The translations under genes and the position numbers were made by a program. A model generated the notes under the pieces. It ran no database searches. It was given only the letters and a program-made list of their open reading frames with translations, and was not told the origin of the DNA. DNA of 64,000 nucleotides from Pyropia haitanensis (Eukaryota > Rhodophyta > Bangiophyceae > Bangiales > Bangiaceae), in assembly GCA_008729055.1 (NCBI GenBank), contig SDUX01000007.1:5625009-5689008 (forward strand), written 5' to 3'. Shown here one piece after another: positions 43,411 to 54,700 of this stretch (within the stretch, counting starts at the first letter, position 1; each line of letters starts with the position of its first letter).

Positions 43411-45539
43411 ATGATGCTGAATACCCTCTGTGACGCTGGCACCGTCGAGCCAGATCTGGAGGAGCTGGCTGGGGCGCTGTCTGCGGGACGCGCTCTGGAG
43501 GGCTGGGGTCGGCAGGGCGGAGACGCTGCACTGGGCGAGTGGGTGTCGAGGATTGTCACCATCGTGGGGGCGTTGGAGACAGACGCCCGGGAGCCATGGG
43601 CCGCCGTGCCGTCGCTTTTCCGCACTTTCTCGTCCGTGCGGTCAGGCGGCGACTGCCAGGCGTCCGAGCTGGTAGAGCTTGCCGAGTTGGCTGACCTGGT
43701 CACCATCTGCAGCCAGTCCAACCGCGCTGCCCCCCTGGCGAGAGATCTTGTGGGGCGGTTTTTCCGGAAGAGCATTGAGCAGGGCGCGTTTTATAGGGAC
43801 GTGCGTATGACCCCGCAACACTTTGACCAGCTGGTGGCGCGCGTGGCGCCCCACCTGCCTGCCGGCCTGCGGGGGCCAGCCGCCATACCCCCACGGTGGC
43901 GTATCTTCACGGTGCTGTTTTGGCTCGCGCAAGGGGGTCGTCAGCGAGTCGTCGCCCGAGCTGTGGACGTAGCGGAGTCGACGCTGTCTAAGATTTGCAC
44001 TCCTGTTGTCAACGCGTTGATCTGTGGCCTCCCGTGCCTCACTTGGCCGGACCACGCCGAGCGTCAGCGCATTGGCGAAGCGTTTTCCAACCTGACGGGT
44101 GGAAACCTTTCCGGGTGGCGCGGTCTGTACGGTACATCCGCATTGTCTTTTGCGCTTCATTCTTCGTGTGCAGCTCATCATTGTATCGTGTGATGCACTC
44201 TGTTTGACTTGGGTTGCTGCCGCACAGGGGGAGGGGGGGGTATTGACGCGCCATTTATTGATACCCTGGCACTCTGTTCCGGTGTTTGTCATCAAGGCGA
44301 GAGAACGGGGGGTTTATGAGCATGCCTGACACAACCCTTTACTGTATTGTCACGCGCTCCTCGTCGCTGCCTTCTTCTGTTTTGATGGCTTGTTTGACTG
44401 CGTCAGTTGCGGCGCGGTAGATGGGTGTCTCACCCCGTTGCTCACCCCTTTTGGGGAGCACAAGGAAGATTTTACCGACAGGCACGCCAGGTGCTCGCTG
44501 TTGGTTCTCGCCATCACGGACACGCGCCTGTTCCGTTACTTCGCTGGCGGGTTTCCCGGGTCTCGAGGGGACTCTCTCGTGTTCAAGGAGCGATCGTGGC
44601 ACAGGGCGATGCTGTCGATTGACCACTTCCGGCGCCCGCTTGCCGACGGAGAATTCATCCTTGGAGATGCTGGGTTTGCGCTCACCGCCTTCCTGGTACG
44701 CTGCCGCGGTAGGTCGGGTTTGTATTGACATTTTGGTTAGCGACTGCTGGGTGTTTCTCGTTGCTGAAGCGTCACAGCGCGCCTCGGCAATGGGCGGCAT
44801 CTTTTGCAGATTGAGTCGCAGGGGTTGTCGACGAGGGAGGAGGTGGGAGACGGGGGGGGGGGGGGGTGGACAGGGAGCGCGGGGGCGTGACGTGTTGTGC
44901 AATGTTGCATCCATTCCTGTCCTCCTCGCGCGCCGCTGGGGCGCAGAGGGGGCGGGGGGGGGGGGGAGGCGGGGTGCTCTCTTGCTGCTACCCGCCCCCC
45001 TCGGGGAGGCGCAGGGCGAGGGAGGCTTGTCAGAGCCCCACGGGAGGAAGACCTGACGCCTATCGTGGTTGTATCTGTCTTGCTGCTGGGGTCATCATGT
45101 GCAGACGTGTCTCCATTGTTGTCGGGTTTTATCTCTCTTTTCCTGTCTATTGCCCATTCCACAGATAACACCTTTCCGGGAAGTGGACATGCGCGGCCCA
45201 AACCTCGCGTCCATGCGGCGCTTTAACCATCTACACGCAAAAATGCGCGTCGTAGTCGAGAACGCTTTTGGACGCCTCAAAGGCAGATGGCACGTGTTGC
45301 GGATGATCAACGCTCACCCGGAGCTGGCTGCTAGTGTGCAACATGCATGCATCCTCCTCCACAATTTCCTGGAGGACCGGAACGGCGCCTATGAGGCAGA
45401 CCCCAGCGCGCTCGAGGAGGACAGCAGCAACTCCGTAGTTGCTGCGGAAAGTGATGAGACACCCTCCTCTGCTGGCGCCCGCCGTCGCATTGAGCTGGTC
45501 AAGGCTCTGGGGCTTCCCTGGGTGGATGCCCCTCAATGA
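43411..45539 (+). CDS. PIF/Harbinger transposase (DDE), three exons
   Basis: Nuclease/integrase of a PIF/Harbinger transposon. Exons are 43411-44114, 44407-44695 and 45165-45539; introns are GT...AG at 44115-44406 and 44696-45164. The phases join without a break to give 455 residues. Exon 1 has the helix-turn-helix part: VRMTPQHFDQLVARVAPHLP, then RIFTVLFWLAQGGRQRVVAR and ESTLSKICTPVV. Exon 2 holds the first Asp (SGCGAVDG across the junction) and the second Asp (FAGGFPGSRGDSLVF), then GEFILGDAGFALTAFL. Exon 3 opens ITPFREVDMRGPNLASMRRF and carries the catalytic Glu in MRVVVENAFGRLKGRWHVLR, then HACILLHNFLED. All three catalytic acids are present. The ATG at 43411 (MMLNTLCDAG) is the first in frame; an upstream exon is not excluded. 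Confidence 0.85.
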
Positions 45540-46202
45540 TTGTAGCCATCTGGGGGGGTAGGGGCGGCGGGTCAGCGGATTGGCGCGGATGCCCCAGCGC
45601 AGTTGAGGAAGGGGTGGGTGAGGGGGGAGCGAGCGGGTTTGTGGGAAAGGACGCTGCGGCGGGCTCCAGGGTGCGGAGCGTTGGGGGCTGGGGGGGTGTG
45701 TGTCGGTGGGGTGGCCGTGCAGGATTGAGTGACGCGGCTGGCTGCGGAAGGGGGGGGAGAAGAAGGTGGGGCGGCGGAGCAAGACCTAGGCAGGAAGGAC
45801 AACAGTGACAAGCTCCAGGGGCGCAGCGCGACATCCGATTACTGTGGGGAGGGGCGCCAGAGAGGACGGACGGGCAACGTAGCTGCGGGGAGCCTGGTGG
45901 GGGAGGTGTTCCACGCTCGCGGGGTGCGGAGGGGGAGGGGGGGGCGCAGGGCACGATGCTCTGTGCGAGTGGGTGGAAGTGTGGGCAAAGGCGTGAGGGG
46001 GGAGGATGCCGATAGGGCGTTGAGGTCAAGCAAGCCACTTGAGAGGCAGGGGCCACGAGAATGTGAAGAAGGGTGGGCGGGGGGGCGCGGGGTGGAGCTC
46101 GAGCGACCAGTGAATGACGGAGGAGAACAATCGTTCATTCAACCAACAAACAAGAAAGAAACGGATGCGTGGAGTATAACCGAAAAGAGCGAGTGCCTAC
46201 TA

Positions 46203-47204
46203 TTACTGCGCACGGCGGGCCTTCTCGGCGTACGCGTTCAGCATATTCACCATGGCGCGGCGCACATCAGTGTCCGTGACGTCATCCGCCTCAGAGCCCC
46301 GCCCAGCCGCCCCGCTCGCGCCCCCGTTGCCCGCCCCACTGGCCCCCTCCGTGACAAGCTTTTGCTGCAAATACTCGCGCAGTACGGCCGCCGCCGTGGG
46401 CTTCTTGGTCTTCTTGGGCTTGGGCGAGCTGGCCTCGATCTCGGCGGCGGTCGCCGTGTGCGAAGGTGCCTTGCTGGCGGGGCTGCCGGATGAGAAGGAG
46501 GAACTGGCCTCCTCACTGCCAGTGCCCGCGCCGCCATCGCTCTCGCCGCCAATGCTCTCCGCTGCTGACCCGCCGTCGCTCTTGCTGCCCTCTCGGTCAT
46601 CAGCTGCAGCGTTGTCCTGCCCCTCATCGCCATCCATTCCTTCAGCAACTGAGCTGTCCCCCCCCGTACTCCCCCCTGCTGGCGGCCCGCCCGGGGCGCG
46701 CCCAGCGGCGGGCGAGCCGGGGCTCGCTGCAGCATCCGCGCACATGTCCATCGGCTCGTGCACCGTCTGCTGGGTTGAAACGTGCGACTTTTTAAACGCC
46801 TCGCGCGCCAGGTCGAAAAGCATAGCCCCGCCAAACTTGATAATCTGGTCCTCCTTGTGGGCCGCACTCATGCCCGTACCCTTGATAACCGCGCACGTGG
46901 CAATAAAGCGGGTGCGGAGGTTCTTAATCTTCTTGTCCACGGCGGCGACCGTCCGCGTGCGCGCCATGGGCTGGTCGGCTGCGGGGGTGGCGTCTACAAA
47001 CGCCTGGAGTAGAGCGCCGCCTGCGCGTCGCTTCATGTCCCCTGTACGGCGAGCGCGATACGCCGCCCAGTGCGTCACAGCTGCCGTAAGGACACCAACA
47101 CACTCCCCGGGGTAGAAGTTCTTGGCGCGTCCCTTCGTCTTGCCAGTTGCCTTCCGCTTGCGCCCGTTCACGGCTGTGTCGGATGCGCGGCGGCCGCCGG
47201 CCAT
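46203..47204 (-). CDS. Myb/SANT-like accessory protein of the Harbinger element
   Basis: Single exon, 333 residues. The N-terminus is basic (GRKRKATGKTKGRAKNFYPG), suitable as a nuclear localisation signal. Residues about 30-115 (ECVGVLTAAVTHW, then DKKIKNLRTRFIATCAVIKG TG) fit the helical pattern of Myb/SANT- or trihelix-like DNA-binding domains seen in partner proteins of PIF/Harbinger transposases. The middle is acidic and Ser/Gly-rich. The C-terminus is helical (VLREYLQQKLV, DVRRAMVNMLNAYAEKARRA) and may contact the transposase. In plants and animals the partner brings the transposase into the nucleus and onto the termini. It is convergent with the transposase gene, about 660 bases apart. 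The start MAGGRRASD is the first ATG. Confidence 0.65.
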   Translation of the reverse strand: MAGGRRASDTAVNGRKRKATGKTKGRAKNFYPGECVGVLTAAVTHWAAYRARRTGDMKRRAGGALLQAFVDATPAADQPMARTRTVAAVDKKIKNLRTRFIATCAVIKGTGMSAAHKEDQIIKFGGAMLFDLAREAFKKSHVSTQQTVHEPMDMCADAAASPGSPAAGRAPGGPPAGGSTGGDSSVAEGMDGDEGQDNAAADDREGSKSDGGSAAESIGGESDGGAGTGSEEASSSFSSGSPASKAPSHTATAAEIEASSPKPKKTKKPTAAAVLREYLQQKLVTEGASGAGNGGASGAAGRGSEADDVTDTDVRRAMVNMLNAYAEKARRAQ

Positions 47205-47704
47205 GTTGATCAGAGGTAGTCGCTAAAGAACGTGAGAAGTCGGGGAGTGGGCGCGGGGGGGGGGGTAAGACGGAGATATGGGGCAAGGAAGGTGCAAAAG
47301 CAAGGGGGGGGGGACGGGGGACGGGTGCCAAACCGACGCGGAGGAACACAGGTGGTGTTGTGTGCCACCCAGCACGCCTGCCAGAGCAACAAAGGTCGGT
47401 GGCGCGTGGTCTCTTATCGGCACGTCCACAGCCTGCCACTGGATGGACGAGAGCGGTGGCGCTCGAAGCCCGGCACAAAAAGGCGCGCTCCGTCTCCCCA
47501 TGAAACTGTTGGCGTTCTGCGATGCCTGCAACGGGCGGACGGTGGGGTCTCGGTGGCCAAGGGCGGGCTTCTGGTGGCGCCAAACTTGCTCTGCCTTCCG
47601 TCTCGCACACGAAAGAGTACATTTTCTCAGCGTGTTAAGTACGGATGTCAAGTACACTAAGTACACTTCTGAGGTTGAGCCATGTGACTCAGCCTTGACT
47701 TAAG

Positions 47705-48190
47705 CCGCCTAAAACCGTGAATCGTCCTCAGAGCTTCATGCATAGTTTCCGACCTGGTGTCGGTGACTGTCGAGGTACTAAATGATGCGCCGTTCGTCGG
47801 GCAGAGCTGTAGTACAACGCGAACAACCGGTACTCGATCGGAACTCTGCTCACGGAGGACGAGAAAAAAACTGTTTCTGAGAACAGCATCTTCATACATC
47901 GCTTGTCGCGGATTGCTGAGGAGCCATCAAAGTTGCTCCGGGAACACGCGTACCCAGCACAAAATCTCCCGTTGCACACTTGGGCAGGCCCGCTGAAAGA
48001 ACCAATGATGTGGGATAAATGGGGCGCTTTCGGATCGCGCTCAACGATCGAGCCTTTTCATTGGACACCAGCTCCAGAGCCAGTGCAAGAATCGTGCTCT
48101 GAGAAGCAAACTCTGACAATTTTCATGCTGCCGACAGGGGTCGAACACGGTTGCTGTGCAAGCAAGAATCATGAAAATCAGGTCTGACCC
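47705..48190. other. lower-G+C stretch with a hairpin
   Basis: No gene is visible. ATTTTCATG at about 48119-48127 pairs with CATGAAAAT at about 48170-48178, leaving a 42-base loop. The region might belong to the margin of the transposon or to another decayed element. Confidence 0.4.
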
Positions 48191-48194
48191 CTCT

Positions 48195-48760
48195 TGCACG
48201 TGGCCCCACTGCAGTTGCCTCGGCCGGTTGGCCGCCGCCGGCTCGCCGCCGCCACCGCCTCTGCCGTCTGGCCGTCGCCGTCCGGCAGGCCGCCGCCCCC
48301 GCCACCCTCGACGCCGCCACGGGCTGGCCGTCGTCGGCGGGCCGCCGCCCCCGCACCACCACCGTCGCCGTCCTCAGCTGACCGTCACTGGCTTGCCACC
48401 ACCACCCCTCCGCTGCTGCCGCCGCCGCTGCCGCTGGCTGGTGGCCGCCGCCGGCTGGCCGTCGCCTCAGCCGCTACCGGCTCGCCGCCTGCCCTCCGCT
48501 GCCGCGGCCCCCGCCGCCACTACCGGCTGGCCGCCGCTTTCCCGCCGCCTCGGCCGGCTGGCCACTGCCGCCTTGGCTACGGACTGGGCGCCACCCCCCC
48601 GCTCCCCCGGCGCAGCCGCCGCCGCCGCTGCTGCCGTCGCCAACTCATGGCTGCCACCCTCTCGCTAACGCCGCAACTGGTGGTCCGCCGTTCGTTCCTT
48701 GCCGCCGCGGCTATCGCCGCGGCCACCGGCTGGTGGCCGCCCCCCCGCCGCTGCCGGTGC
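48195..48760. repeat. degenerate GCCGGCTGGCCGCCG-type repeat block
   Basis: GGTTGGCCGCCGCCGGCT, GGCCGTCGTCGGCGGGCC, GGTGGCCGCCGCCGGCTGGC and related units recur at irregular 30- to 60-base spacing. Frames through it are compositional only. Confidence 0.5.
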
Positions 48761-48899
48761 GGCCCAAACAGGGGCACCGCCCCTCCCCCCCCACCCCCCT
48801 TCAGGCCCACCCGTGTTCCCGGCGGGTGTGCCGCCCACGCAGCGAACAGCCCCTCCGTGAGAGCGCGAGTCCTCCCCCAGAGCAGTGCGCCCACGATGA

Positions 48900-50825
48900 A
48901 TGAGAAGCAATAGAAGAAATGTACATGTGGTCACCCGCCACACTGTTCTCGGAAACACGAGGAAGAGGAAACCTCATGTTTCAATGTCAAAGATGAATCA
49001 CTTCTTGAGTCCGACTGTGATTGGTCTGATGTCGTCGAATCGTATCTATCCGTGATTGGACTGGCTTCGGTGAGTCTGGTAACGCCTAGATGCTCACGAG
49101 GGGACACAAGGGGGTTCGCGAAGGCCGTCACGCGTCGCAGCTCCTGGATGGACATTCCGTCAATATGTCGCCGACGTGGAAGACATCGAATCGAGTACGC
49201 TCCGCGTTTTAGATAGTGCTCTTTGCCAGCGCCCCGTGCAGCGCGGCACCTTGCACACGCGCATGACAAGGCCGAGTTGAGCACCCCCCCCGCCTGCCAC
49301 GTAGGCTACAATCCGCCTCCCAGTCTGCCTCTTGAGTTTGAACGGATTCCCCCAGAGCTTGGGCCTCCCGTGGCCCCGCGCCGCGGCCGCTCTCCGCTGA
49401 GCGTGTGAGCGTGTTTCGGCCCCCAACCACGGCAGGGGCCCGCCCGCGATTGGCTGGCGCTCCCGCGCCCCCTGCTCTGCGCGGCAGCCGCCGCCACGCC
49501 GTGTGCCGCTTTGGGCGCGCGCCCGCCACTCCCCGCGGCCGGATCCCTTCCTCGGTTCGCCGGGATCCGCCACGCGCGCGGCTGTGCCGCTCGGGGCAGG
49601 GGGTGGCGGCAGCTGGGAGCGGTTGGTGGGGCTCACCGCCCCGCGGAGGTGCGCGCGCGCCCTCCCCTCCTCCCTCATCATGCAATGTCACAAACGAGCG
49701 TGCCCTCACACTGCAATGTCTGGGCGGCTGGCCTCTCCACAGCGGGCTCTTCCCCCCACCCCCTCTCCCCCCCCGACGCCCCCTCCGCCTGCGTTGCTCG
49801 GGACTACGTAGGGTGATGACCGTGCCGGCAGCCGGGCGTCGCTTGGCTGGGAGCGAAGACCCGGCTAGGAGGGTGGGGGGGGGTGGGGGGGAGGGGGGGG
49901 CGAATTCGGACGTCGTGCAGCGGCGTCGCGCTCCTGCAGGACCATCTGGCGGGAGGAGCGGTGGCAGGGTGGGGGAGGGAATTGTGGGGGGGAAGGGTTG
50001 TGGCGTGACCCGGCTCGGTTGCCCCCCGTGGCGGTGAATGTTGGTGGCTCCCACCGAGCGTCGATCGCGGGGACGGGGCCGTACCGGCGGCCGGAGGCCG
50101 CTGTGCTACCAAAGTAGAGTCGGGTGTAGCGTGCCGGTGGTGCTGTGGTCGACCTGGGTACGGGCGTTGTCACGGGTGGGGGGGGAGGGAGGGGCGCTGG
50201 TCGCAAGCATTCAGCTATGGGGGGCGGGGCCGGTGGTCCACACGCAGGGGTGCGGTGTAGGAAAAAAAAATTCTCCGAGGGGCGAACCGGCGCACAGATA
50301 AGAGGGCTCCGCTCGAGGTGTTGGGACCAGAGCTCCAAGACAGATACGCGACGGATATGCCATCGACAGAGAGAGCCCTGCGTCCAAGCAGAGTGAGAAA
50401 AAGCGCGTGCCAGGTCGAAACGGCAAGGCCATGCGCGGACGAGATGCCCGCAAAGTGCTGCCGACGAGCTGGCCCCTGCTTGCATGCACTCCGTCCCAGA
50501 GGGTGACGCACGCCCGGCATGGGCAACGAGTGCCGTCTACTCCCCGAACACTGCGGAAAACCGCGACATGCCAGCGGTGACGAGCCACGCGAGCAAGCCA
50601 GGAAGAGCCCACGATGTGAGAATGGCCAAGCTTTTGTCTTTCAACCAGTAGGTCGCCCAGTCACTGCCTGCAGTCGGCTAGAGACGAGCAGCCCCATCTC
50701 GCACGTGAGACAGAGGGCATAAAAAAGGACACCACACAATACAGGGCAAAACACAACCGTCCACCAATGCAAAATACTACACCACCCGAGACCACCGCCT
50801 ACGGTGGGAGCCTCAACAGGCCCGC
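48900..50825. other. intergenic, no supportable gene
   Basis: A minus-strand frame (48931-49284) reads YLKRGAYSIRCLPRRRHIDG and MSIQELRRVTAFANPLVSPR. It has natural-looking composition but no recognised family, and may be a fragment. The remainder to 50.8 kb shows only short open frames. Confidence 0.35.
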
Positions 50826-51713
50826 TCAGACGCGTCTCCGCTTGAGACCCGAGAGCGGCGCCGGCTGGTCGAGGAGCGAGGCCACGCGCACCACCTCCCG
50901 CTCCCACTCTTCAAACTCCTCCTTGCCCACCGCCACGTTCCACTGGATGCCCGTCAGCATGACCACCTCGAGCGCGTTCATCTCGCCCTGCGACGGCACG
51001 CCCCCAACACTCGCGTAGTGACCATTCGAGTAGACAACGTCGTCCAGCCACTTGGCCGCGAGCATCACCGCCGTCGTCACCGCGCGGTGGATGTTGAGCT
51101 CACACAATGCCAGGCCACCCCAACGCTGCAGCAGCGCCAGCGCGACAACCAGCGCCGACGGGGAGGCGCCCGAATGCTTGGCCACCCGCTTAATGTAAAA
51201 CTCGAGCGAGAAGGGCTGCGTGTTGGTGCCATAGAAGAGGGATAGCGGATCCGAAGAGTCGGGTAGCGCCCCCGCTGGGGTGTCCCTCATAATGTGGCCC
51301 AGCACCGCCGCGACCGCGTCGGTCAGCTGGTCCTCAGTCAGCGACGATAGCCGACGCTCTTGCAATACCGGCGCCAAGTGCGGTGACACACAGGCCGCGG
51401 CCGTAGCGGGCGCAGCGGGGGTGACAGGCGAGATGGATGCGCCAATGTCCACCACATCCGCGTGCCGGCCAGAGAGGGGCACGGGGGGCGGCGGCAGGGC
51501 GGTGGTCACCGCCACCGCGGCCGCGATGGGGAGGGCCGCCTCGTACGCGACACCACTCCGTTGCCGCTTGGCAGGCCGGCCCGACCGAGAGCCCGCGGCA
51601 TGCTGCCGCCGCTCAGTCCGGTCCGATCGAAGCGCGAGAGCCATGACGGGCTCAGACGCAGACGTGGGGTAGTTCACAGGCAGAATGTACGAGGGCGGGG
51701 GAGGAGCAGGCAT
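50826..51713 (-). CDS. PHO80/PCL-type (P/U-type) cyclin
   Basis: Regulatory subunit of a cyclin-dependent kinase; yeast Pho80 and plant CYCP cyclins of this family link phosphate status to growth. The product is 295 residues from the ATG at 51713 (MPAPPPPSYILPVNYP). The cyclin fold occupies the C-terminal half: LTEDQLTDAVAAVLGHIMRD, DPLSLFYG, FYIKRVAKHSGASPSALVVA, LQRWGGLALCELNIHRAVTT (the LNIHR..T stretch typical of the family), AVMLAAKWLDDVVYSNGHYA, VGGVPSQGEMNALEVVML and IQWNVAVGKEEFEEW. The N-terminal half is low-complexity with an Arg/Lys patch (RPAKRQRS). The frame continues upstream to 52049 without another ATG. No homopolymer break is needed here. Confidence 0.85.
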   Translation of the reverse strand: MPAPPPPSYILPVNYPTSASEPVMALALRSDRTERRQHAAGSRSGRPAKRQRSGVAYEAALPIAAAVAVTTALPPPPVPLSGRHADVVDIGASISPVTPAAPATAAACVSPHLAPVLQERRLSSLTEDQLTDAVAAVLGHIMRDTPAGALPDSSDPLSLFYGTNTQPFSLEFYIKRVAKHSGASPSALVVALALLQRWGGLALCELNIHRAVTTAVMLAAKWLDDVVYSNGHYASVGGVPSQGEMNALEVVMLTGIQWNVAVGKEEFEEWEREVVRVASLLDQPAPLSGLKRRRV

Positions 51714-51799
51714 GTGCGCCGGCAGCGGGAAGGGCGGAGGACAGTGAGTGGAGGCGGCGCGCGGGGGGGGAAGAACAGAAAACGGCGAAGCGCGCAGGC

Positions 51800-54700
51800 A
51801 AAAAGGGCAAGACGTCGACGGTGACGACGGTCGCAGCCGGCGACGGAGGCGGTGGCAGCGACGGTCGACGACGGGTGGGGGCGTTGGTGGGGTCAGCGTC
51901 GGTCGGCAAGGGCGGTGGGCCTGGGGCTTTAGTAACCCCGCCGGCGGATGGCAAGCGATGGCTGTCCAACAGGGGCAACGTGATCCGCGTCCAGGTGGCC
52001 GCGTTGATGAGGCCCTGGTGCAACTCGACACGTTCACAGCACGCGCCACCTGTGAACCACCAGAGTGTTAGCAGAGGATTGAGCCCCCCTTGTGCTGGAC
52101 CGCCCCCCAGCCCGTCGCGCGCGTGTGTGTTCTATGTCAGCGAGGACGAATGGTTGGGCCCCCCTGCCGCGGCCACGGCTGGACACCGCCACTCGGAGGG
52201 GTGTGGCCCGGCCAGACCGCCATCAACAGCCATCCAAACGGGGGGTGGGGGAGAGTGCATCGTCCACGCCCGCCCAGCATTGGCGGGGGAAGGCACGCCG
52301 CCAGGTCGCTGGCTGGTTGGGCCCGTGTGGCGCACGTGGCGTGGCGTGGCGCAATCAACCCATGGGAGCTCCCAATTGCACACCTGCCGCTCGCACCCCC
52401 CAGGTCAGGCCGTCGGTCGGGGTCTGCCCCCCTCCACCCAGCCACACGCGCGCCAACGTCAGACAAGCCTGCACACTCCACCCACATCCCGGGCGGGTGG
52501 GCTGGCTGGGAGCTCTGGTCCCTCCCGGGGTGGTCACCAACAAGCAGCAAAGCCGCCACCCGTGCCCGTGCAAGGAGAAAACAAAGGGGTGCGATTTGAG
52601 CCTCCCCCGACACAGCAAATCATCACACTCGGGCAGAAAGGGCGCAGGCAGCACAGCATTCGTACAGCACTGACGGGTCCTCCTGCCACAGTAAGGCATT
52701 GGGCTCCCTGGTCCGAGGCGGGCCCTGCGGGAGAAAAAACGAGGTCAGCCAGCTCAGCAGCCAGCAGGGCCAGCACGACCCCTTGAGCCCCGTCGTCGAT
52801 GCAGAATGCATCCGCAAGTGGCGCAAAGGGTGATGTAAGGCAGCCGGCTGGACACGAATGGAGGGCCGACGCGGCCGCCAATTGGACGGCGTGGCCTCGT
52901 CACAGGGTGTGTGCTGGTCAGACAATCAGATTGGACTAGGTCGGGCGCGGCGGCCCCCAAGGAACAAAAAGAGTGTGGAACACTGCGTGCGTCAACAGCG
53001 AGCCAGGAGTGGCCGCCTTGAGCGTCTGGCGGCCGACAGAGGCCAGGCGCCAGCTTGTGTCGGCGTGTGCCACCCACCCAATCGGGGCACAGGGGCGGCG
53101 ATGGGGATCCCGCATTCGGCTCATGCAGGCGGCGGTGACGGACGCCCCGGTGCGCGGGCCGCCTGTTGAACCGTCAGCAAATTCCGTGGGGCGGGGGCGT
53201 ACGGGACGCAAGCATGAGATCCGCGCTGAGATCCGCGCCGGGACAACCATTGGCGAGCGCGGGATCGCGGGCATGGTCATCCCCGCATGCCCATCACCAC
53301 ACAACAGGCGAGGCAGGTCGCCCAATTGAGTGCAGCCAACGCCTCGTGACCACTCTCCGAGGTCACACACCAGTCCGGCGGGTGCCTCCCCAAACGCAGG
53401 GTGGCGGTGTCATGAGGGCAACGAGGAGGCCAGGCATGGCAATGAGCCACCGTTGGTGCCACGTTGGGAGGTCACATTGAGTGGAAAAAAAAGAAGTTTA
53501 GGGAACAAAATTATATCACAATGTGGGCTCGCCAGGCTCTCCGCACCAGCCAGAGCCGCGTCGGCACACACCGCTGCCCTGCCATGGAACCTTCTGCCGA
53601 TTTTGGGCTGGCGAGAGAGGAGGGCAGAGCGTTTTGGACGTGCCGTCTCAGCACTGCTCGTCTCGCCAGGAGCTCATTGATTTTCTGTGCGGCTCCACAG
53701 GAGGCACTCGGCGGAGGGGTCGTCCGACCTGCCCAACCCGCCAACCTTGTTTGCCCGCCTCCTCGGAGGCGGGTGAGTGCGGACAGACGGGCCAAAGAAT
53801 CGGCCAAGAGCCAGCTCGCCGACGTCTCCCCATCGCGTTTTGCAAGGCAACGTGCGCCGCCCCCGCTGATGCGCTAGACGTTGGTGGCTCCGCGGGCTAC
53901 TGTTTGATTTGGCCGGGGCTGTGTGGCGACCCGGCTGGTCCCTGCTGTCGGACTCCCACGTGGTGCGGCCACGAGATTTGTTTCTTCAGCGCTCTTGGCC
54001 AACAAGGTCGGTGCAAGGGGTCGCGGCCAGCCACTCGCAGTCGGCCACGGTGGGAGGCTGCCGCGCGTTCTTGCTGGCAGTGGTCTGGCCACCTGCCTGC
54101 CCGTCACCGCGGGACCAAACGCCCTCGCTGGCACCCGCGGCACCAATTGGCGCCGCCCCCGCCCCGCCGCCGCTGGGGACCGAATCAAAGTCTCCTCCGA
54201 AGCCGCGGGGGAGGGTCGGGGGGCGTCCGCCGCCACTCCGTTGCCGCAGCCCAGCTGCGTCGCTCCCGTCCACGGGGGTCACGCCACGCACGCCGTGCTG
54301 TGACCGAGGCACCCCAACCGAGCACACTCTGTCGAGGACAGGAGCTGCCTGCGCTCTTTCCCTCCCACGCAGCCGGGTGGGTGACCTCGCCCTGACTGCC
54401 GCTGACCAGCAGGCATTGGAAGACGGTCACGCACGTCCGTTCCGGGCCCCTGTGCCGCGGCCCGTTCGAGGTGTCGCCTCCCCCCAACAGTTGGGGGGGC
54501 GCACCACCTGCTCGAGTGAATCTCGCGCTTTGGGAGGTGCGCGGCGCTCGTGTACACGCGCCGGTTCAGATTGTCACCCGTCGCCGGGCACGGCCCCACT
54601 GTCTGGCAACGTCATGGAGAGCCGCGGGCCGCATGTACCGCCCAGCTGAATTCTTTTCATTGAACTCAGGCGTTTGTTCGTTGATAATCCCGTTCGGCTG

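Larger units (their letters stand above)
43150..47700. mobile_element. PIF/Harbinger DNA transposon, apparently intact coding capacity
   Basis: It holds a complete DDE transposase gene (plus) and a Myb/SANT-like gene (minus) in convergent orientation, the standard two-gene content of PIF/Harbinger elements. An inverted similarity flanks both genes: CTGAGCCAGTGGCTCAACG at 43157-43175 against the reverse complement of 47669-47692, CTGAGTCACATGGCTCAACC. It may be a terminal or subterminal repeat. The exact ends and the three-base target duplication expected for the family could not be fixed, so the limits are approximate. Confidence 0.65.

Noticed and set aside
48100..48140. tRNA T-arm-like string GGGGTCGAACACGG
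   Set aside because: No acceptor stem, D arm or anticodon arm can be built around it, and the T-loop does not match GGTTCGAAYCC.
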